64,000 nucleotides of DNA, taken from positions 1,721,001-1,785,000 of the forward strand of contig NZ_CP011388.1 of assembly GCF_001644605.1 (NCBI RefSeq). Reading direction: 5' to 3'. Below the pieces are notes generated by a model, which ran no database searches, was not told the origin of the DNA, and saw only the letters and a program-made list of their open reading frames with translations. Numbering within the stretch: the stretch's first letter is position 1; each line of letters opens with the position of its first letter. The translations under genes were made by a program, and so were the position numbers. This document shows, in pieces, positions 60,252 through 64,000 of this stretch. This DNA is from Paenibacillus swuensis (GTDB lineage Bacteria; Bacillota; Bacilli; Paenibacillales; DY6).

Positions 60252-61571
60252 TTAGTTTCCTAAAGATGTGCTGTCTTCTTCTCGTTCACTATGATTTTTA
60301 GTAATTTCAATACGACGTACGCGATGGTTTTCTTTCTCCAGAATCATAAAGGTCAATGTCCCGTATGTCCACTCTTCGCCCTTAGAGAGCTCCGGTTGAA
60401 GACTGTACAGCCATCCTCCAATTGAGTCCACCTCTTCATGCTCCAGATCTACACCTAAAGCTTTGTTCACTTCGTCAATCAGAGCGATTCCCTCAACAAC
60501 AAACCGGTTGTCCGAAACTTGCTCGATTTCCTTCTTCTCATCCGCGTCGAATTCATCCCGAATCTCGCCGACAATTTCTTCCAATATATCTTCAATCGTG
60601 ATCATACCCGACGTTCCGCCATATTCATCTAACAGAATCGCAATGTGAACATGTTCTAGCTGCATCTTCTTAAGCAATGTCTTTACAGGCATCACATCAG
60701 CAATCGCCATCACAGGTTGGAGCAACGACTCGAATTTAAAATCAGGATTATTATCGTAATTTAAGAAAAACTGCTTGGTGTTTATTGTTGCAATAATATG
60801 ATCCTTACTTTCCAAAGCGACAGGAAAACGAGTGTATTGTTCTTTTTTGATAATAGCTAAATTTTCCTCGAGAGAATGATTCGCATATAAACAAATCATA
60901 TCGGTTCGCGGGACCATAATCTCCCTTGCCAACAACTCATCAAAGGTAAATATACGGCTTACATAGCCAAACTCCGCTTTGTTAATTTTGCCGCTCTCAT
61001 AGCTTTCGGACAAAATAATGCGGATCTCTTCCTCCGAATGGGCTTCCTCATGCTCGCTTGCGGGTTTCATGCCGAACAAACGTATGAATGCATTGGCAGA
61101 ACCGTTCAGTAACCAGATAAAAGGATACATAATCTTGTAGAACAAAATAATAAGCGGTGCCGTAAACGTAGAAATGAGTTCCGCTTTTTGAATCGCTAAC
61201 GTTTTTGGCGCAAGCTCACCAAGCACCACATGAAGAAAAGTAATGGAGACAAAGGCAATGATGAAGGAAAGAAAATGAGCCATACTTTCCCCGATCGCCA
61301 GTTGTTCAAACAATGGAGTAAGTATTTTCTCAACCGTCGGCTCACCCAGCCAACCTAGTCCTAATGCCGTTATGGTAATACCCAGCTGACATGCTGATAA
61401 ATATCCATCTAGATTACTTGTAACTCTCTGAATCGAAAGTGCGTTTTTCTTTCCTTCCATCACCATTTGATCTACACGACTGGGGCGCAGCTTAATGATG
61501 GCAAATTCCGTGGCAACGAAGAATGCGGTAAGAAGAATCAGCAGTGCAACCAAAAACAGATTTAAGACCAT
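60252..61571 (-). CDS. CorC/HlyC-family membrane protein (CNNM + CBS + CorC_HlyC)
   Basis: About 439 residues. N-terminal DUF21/CNNM membrane domain (about 1-195, four helices; FFVATEFAIIKLRPSRVDQM), a CBS pair (about 210-330; MVPRTDMICLYANHSLEENLAIIKKEQYTRFPVA; HVHIAILLDEYGGTSGMITIEDILEEIVGEI) and a C-terminal CorC_HlyC domain (about 345-425). The family is linked to Mg2+ homeostasis/efflux in Bacilli. ATG 61571 follows AGGAAGG. Its promoter carries an AGTTCTTAAGAACT palindrome matched before the divergent DUF1836 gene. Confidence 0.9.
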   Translation of the reverse strand: MVLNLFLVALLILLTAFFVATEFAIIKLRPSRVDQMVMEGKKNALSIQRVTSNLDGYLSACQLGITITALGLGWLGEPTVEKILTPLFEQLAIGESMAHFLSFIIAFVSITFLHVVLGELAPKTLAIQKAELISTFTAPLIILFYKIMYPFIWLLNGSANAFIRLFGMKPASEHEEAHSEEEIRIILSESYESGKINKAEFGYVSRIFTFDELLAREIMVPRTDMICLYANHSLEENLAIIKKEQYTRFPVALESKDHIIATINTKQFFLNYDNNPDFKFESLLQPVMAIADVMPVKTLLKKMQLEHVHIAILLDEYGGTSGMITIEDILEEIVGEIRDEFDADEKKEIEQVSDNRFVVEGIALIDEVNKALGVDLEHEEVDSIGGWLYSLQPELSKGEEWTYGTLTFMILEKENHRVRRIEITKNHSEREEDSTSLGN

Positions 61572-61608
61572 TGAAACCTTCCTTCTCATTTGAATTGTTC
61601 TAATTAGT

Positions 61609-61652
61609 AGTTCTTAAGAACTTATTCTAAAACCTTTTGCTATAATAAACAA
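61609..61652 (-). promoter_or_regulatory. corC-like gene promoter with palindromic operator one base after the -10
   Basis: Minus strand TTGTTT (61652-61647), 17 bases, TAGAAT (61629-61624), one base, then the perfect palindrome AGTTCTTAAGAACT (61622-61609). Confidence 0.7.
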
Positions 61653-61739
61653 CGTCCCTATTCGTCCTAATAAGAGTAAATCCGCTTAAATAAGACCATT
61701 CGTTCCACAAAACAACTCCTTTCCATTAATTATTTCCTT

Positions 61740-61783
61740 TTGACACATCCGCATCCTCATTTTAATATAAGTTCATAAGAACT
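61740..61783 (+). promoter_or_regulatory. DUF1836 gene promoter with palindromic operator one base after the -10
   Basis: TTGACA (61740-61745), 17 bases, TAATAT (61763-61768), one base, then AGTTCATAAGAACT (61770-61783). Same geometry as the divergent corC promoter. Confidence 0.75.
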
Positions 61784-61802
61784 ATTCATACTGAGGTGAC
61801 AT

Positions 61803-62561
61803 ATGGAGACTTTAACTTTCACCCGTAAGGAAATGTCCAGACTGTTGAGCACTTTAGGTCAGGATAGCAAGATCTCACCCTTGTCCGTAATCCAGGAAAT
61901 TTGGCGGTCCCGTCATCTTCAGGACATGGCTCAAGGCAATTCCATGTCTGCATTTATCTCTACTTCACTCCCTCCCGTTATTGAAAAAATGATTAAATCT
62001 CAAACCGCGCCGGCCTTTTCTTTACATGAAATTGTTGCATTGGGTGCGCAGATTGAATATACACAGTTCTCCGTTACATCCGTGCAAAATTGGGTGAAGC
62101 GAGACTTTAAATCATTCATTGGTCCTCCCGAAGCAGGCAAGAAATATTCTCTGCAACAAGTTTCTTTATTTTTCATTATTGAGGATTTACGTTCGACCCT
62201 TCACTATGATGAAATTCGTAAACTGTTTCAGTTTCTGTTTCAACCGATGTCGGAGCAAGAAAAAACATGTGTTTCTCCGCTTAATTTCTATAATGCTTAT
62301 GCGGATTTATTTGAAAAGTTGGATGATCGTTACCGAAACTATAAGGGTTCCCAAACCGATCTGGTATACAAATGGGATCGAATGTTGAGTGAGTTGGCCG
62401 AAGAATATGTGGCTTCCCTGCCTGAACGCGATGTGAATTCTAATGAAATTTTGCAAAATGCGTTGCATGTAGCTCTGATTTCCGTGCACACCTCCTGCTT
62501 TCAAGTTCTTTCCCGACGATATGTGAACGGTATGATGTTTCTGCATAATTTGGACAAGTAA
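61803..62561 (+). CDS. DUF1836-family protein (YkrK-like candidate regulator)
   Basis: 252 residues. The middle (about 60-150) shows the DUF1836 pattern (PAFSLHEIVALGAQIEYTQFSVTSVQNWVKRDFKSFIGPPEAGKKYSLQQVSLFFIIEDLRSTL), which contains a MerR-like helix-turn-helix. From memory, the B. subtilis member YkrK is a repressor of itself and of htpX. The C-terminal part is helical. Start follows GAGGTG. The palindrome in its own and the divergent corC-like promoter makes it a likely autorepressor that also controls that gene. Confidence 0.8.
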   Translation: METLTFTRKEMSRLLSTLGQDSKISPLSVIQEIWRSRHLQDMAQGNSMSAFISTSLPPVIEKMIKSQTAPAFSLHEIVALGAQIEYTQFSVTSVQNWVKRDFKSFIGPPEAGKKYSLQQVSLFFIIEDLRSTLHYDEIRKLFQFLFQPMSEQEKTCVSPLNFYNAYADLFEKLDDRYRNYKGSQTDLVYKWDRMLSELAEEYVASLPERDVNSNEILQNALHVALISVHTSCFQVLSRRYVNGMMFLHNLDK

Positions 62562-62571
62562 CGGGCCATAG

Positions 62572-62625
62572 AGAGCTGGCATCTACGATGGAATTGTTTG
62601 TGAATTTCGCATGACAGCTCTTTTT
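62572..62625 (+). terminator. Possible terminator after the DUF1836 gene
   Basis: AGAGCTG / CAGCTCT stem followed by five T, but with a long loop of about 36 bases. Confidence 0.35.
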
Positions 62626-62687
62626 AGTGTAGAATAGTGGGATAAATAAACACGAACGAAGCACAGCTTCATATAGGAGATGTAAAC

Positions 62688-63155
62688 ATGGCAGAAGAAA
62701 TTATCATCACGCCGCAAGGCTTGCAACAGTTGGAAGATGAGCTGGATGAATTGAAGACGGTGAAAAGGAAGGAACTGTCCGCTCGGTTGAAGACGGCGAT
62801 TGCTTACGGGGACTTGAAGGAGAACAGCGAATATCATTCCGCTAAAGACGATCAATCTCATATGGAAACACGAATTAAGCAGATTGAGAAGATGCTGAAG
62901 CGGGCCAAAGTGGTCGATACCGTAGATACATCGAAGGTCAACGTCGGCTCGCTCGTGATTCTGAACGATATTGAATTCGCGGAGAAGATCGAATATCGGA
63001 TCGTCGGGGCATCGGAAGCGGATGCGGCGAACAACAAGATTTCGTACGAAAGTCCGCTCGGCAGCGCGCTCATGGGCAAATCTGTCGGAGCCGTCGTTAC
63101 GGTCAATGCGCCGGTGGGTGAGATCAAGTTTGAATTGCTGGAGATTCGGGCTTAA
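62688..63155 (+). CDS. greA: Transcription elongation factor GreA
   Basis: 155 residues. N-terminal coiled coil with the acidic tip (ITPQGLQQLEDELDELKTVKRKELSARLKTAIAYGDLKENSEYHSAKDDQSHMETRIKQIE) and C-terminal FKBP-like domain (NNKISYESPLGSALMGKSVGAVVTVNAPVGEIKFELLEI). Rescues backtracked RNA polymerase by stimulating transcript cleavage. AGGAG lies eight bases before ATG. Confidence 0.97.
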   Translation: MAEEIIITPQGLQQLEDELDELKTVKRKELSARLKTAIAYGDLKENSEYHSAKDDQSHMETRIKQIEKMLKRAKVVDTVDTSKVNVGSLVILNDIEFAEKIEYRIVGASEADAANNKISYESPLGSALMGKSVGAVVTVNAPVGEIKFELLEIRA

Positions 63156-63182
63156 TTGCGAGGAGTATAGACAGGAATGGAT

Positions 63183-63250
63183 TAACGTAATTTTCTTACG
63201 CTATTCGATGCGTCATCTGAATTAGCGTGAGAAAATTACGTTATTTTTTG
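63183..63250 (+). terminator. Large terminator hairpin of greA
   Basis: 21-base arms (63183-63203 with 63223-63243, one mismatch) starting TAACGTAATTTTCT, loop of 19 bases, then six T. The arm sequence is related to the downstream repeats at 63296 and 63336. Confidence 0.75.
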
Positions 63251-63295
63251 TTATATATGGCGCAGAAGGGTCGTTTCAGCAATATTGGCTCAATA

Positions 63296-63358
63296 TAGTG
63301 AAGATATTCTACGCTATTTTCGGACGAGATTAGTTTAGTGAAGATTTCTTACGCTATT
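63296..63358 (+). repeat. Direct repeat of about 23 bases, period 40
   Basis: TAGTGAAGAT followed by a TTCT(T)ACGCTATT end occurs at 63296-63318 and 63336-63358. The same ACGCTATT core is in the greA terminator arm. No gene is seen in the 306-base gap 63156-63461. Confidence 0.6.
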
Positions 63359-63395
63359 CTAAGCAAGTTCTGCGGGGAACCAGCGCATCTCATAC

Positions 63396-63427
63396 AAAAA
63401 GAACACACCCCGAGGGAATGCGTTCTT
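63396..63427 (-). terminator. Terminator of the YcnI-like gene
   Basis: Minus strand AGAACGCA / TGTGTTCT stem followed by TTTTTGT, 35 bases past the stop at 63462. Confidence 0.65.
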
Positions 63428-63461
63428 CTGATGCAATTAATGCATGCTTATGCTTATATGC

Positions 63462-64000
63462 TTATGCGCGTTTACGCAGCGCCAAGCCCAGAGCCGCCAG
63501 CGCGACTACAAGGGACGCGATCGACAAGATCAACGGCACGTTGGACGCTTCACCCGCTTCAGCGGCTTCATGTCCTGCTGCTGCATCGGTTTCAGCCGCC
63601 GGAGCCGCCGCGCCATGGTGCTCTTCGCCCGCCGCGGCGGCTTTAACCGTTGTTACGGAAGCAGGCTTATCCGCATCCGGCGCGCCAACCCACTCCACCA
63701 GCGTACCATCCTCATACGTCTGGTATGCTTTCCATGCCAGCTCCGTAGTGTCCGCCCCTACTTTACCCTGCATGCGGAATTCCGCGAATTCGCCGGGCTT
63801 CACACCGCCTTCTTTGGCCGTCCACATGACACTGGTCAGCTTCTCGCCTTCCTTCTTCGATTCATAAGTCCAGCCTGGTTTACTCTCGAAACGAGATACA
63901 TCCACACCTACCGGAAATTTCACTTCCACCTTCACCGTGGCCGTTTCCGCTTCGTTCGGTACGCGCACCGTGAACACTTCATATGCATTTTGAGATGTCT
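63462..64000 (-). CDS. YcnI-like (DUF1775) secreted/membrane protein, 3' part (runs off window end)
   Basis: Minus strand; the frame is open to base 64000, so the N-terminus with signal peptide lies outside. The visible part has the YcnI pattern (YEVFTVRVPNEAETATVKVEVKFPVGVDVSRFESKPGWTYE; FAEFRMQGKVG), an Ala/Glu/His-rich linker and a C-terminal helix (VPLILSIASLVVALAALGLALRKRA). YcnI proteins bind copper and lie near copper-uptake genes in Bacillus. A GTG at 63977 is internal, not the start. Confidence 0.9.
   Translation of the reverse strand, partial: TSQNAYEVFTVRVPNEAETATVKVEVKFPVGVDVSRFESKPGWTYESKKEGEKLTSVMWTAKEGGVKPGEFAEFRMQGKVGADTTELAWKAYQTYEDGTLVEWVGAPDADKPASVTTVKAAAAGEEHHGAAAPAAETDAAAGHEAAEAGEASNVPLILSIASLVVALAALGLALRKRA

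Overview
The window looks like chromosomal DNA of a Paenibacillus-type Gram-positive bacterium (Bacillota). Evidence: strong AGGAGG ribosome binding sites, several GTG/TTG starts, intrinsic terminators after most units, a T-box leader before pheST, Bacillus-type DnaB and DnaI, CsbD and DUF1836 proteins, an S-layer-anchored GH10 xylanase, a GH18 chitinase with FN3 and CBM5/12 modules, and YesM/YesN-like regulators with an LplABC-like sugar transporter. No rRNA, tRNA, CRISPR array or prophage was seen.

Layout. 1-4.2 kb: 5' part of uvrC, an AraC regulator with a Gfo/Idh/MocA oxidoreductase, trxA, a 52-residue membrane protein and a glycine-rich stress-type protein. 4.3-34 kb: a polymer-degradation and secretion island. 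It holds an ABC sugar importer, a divergent YesM-like sensor kinase, three secreted proteins of unknown role (two with cohesin-like modules, one also dockerin-like), a 1494-residue surface xylanase, two sugar-type oxidoreductases, a YesN-like response regulator, a beta-helix protein with CBMs, and an extended bacillopeptidase F. 34.1-44.8 kb: housekeeping genes dnaI, dnaB, an SDR, cvpA, a very large zapA, pheT and pheS. 44.9-51 kb: small stress/membrane proteins, a FAD amine-oxidase/desaturase-like enzyme, fabF, an MmyB-type regulator and an MFS exporter. 51.4-64 kb: chitinase, aldo/keto reductase, MerR regulator, a GntR-ABC exporter operon, CorC-like protein, DUF1836 regulator, greA and the end of a YcnI protein.

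How it may work together. Two different shared promoter signals interleave across the 4-34 kb island. One, CAGCGTTAGATT-N18-TATACT, lies before the sugar importer and the beta-helix gene, with a weaker copy before the xylanase; it is a candidate YesN-type target. The other, a 17-bp palindrome TGATACAA-N-TTGTATCA, lies at nearly the same distance before the bacillopeptidase F gene and the cohesin/dockerin operon, with a shorter version before the 451-codon secreted-protein gene. This suggests a separate regulon of protease plus secreted accessory proteins. The xylanase also has a full consensus cre (CcpA) site.

Other notable structures: a ZapA domain fused in frame to about 740 residues of coiled coil with exact 14-residue repeats; matching AGTTC-N4-GAACT palindromes placed one base after the -10 of two divergent genes (corC-like and DUF1836); textbook GntR/YtrA and MerR operators; a 317-bp element with 14-bp terminal inverted repeats; and two small intergenic repeat families. 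All functions are inferred from sequence reading without database searches.
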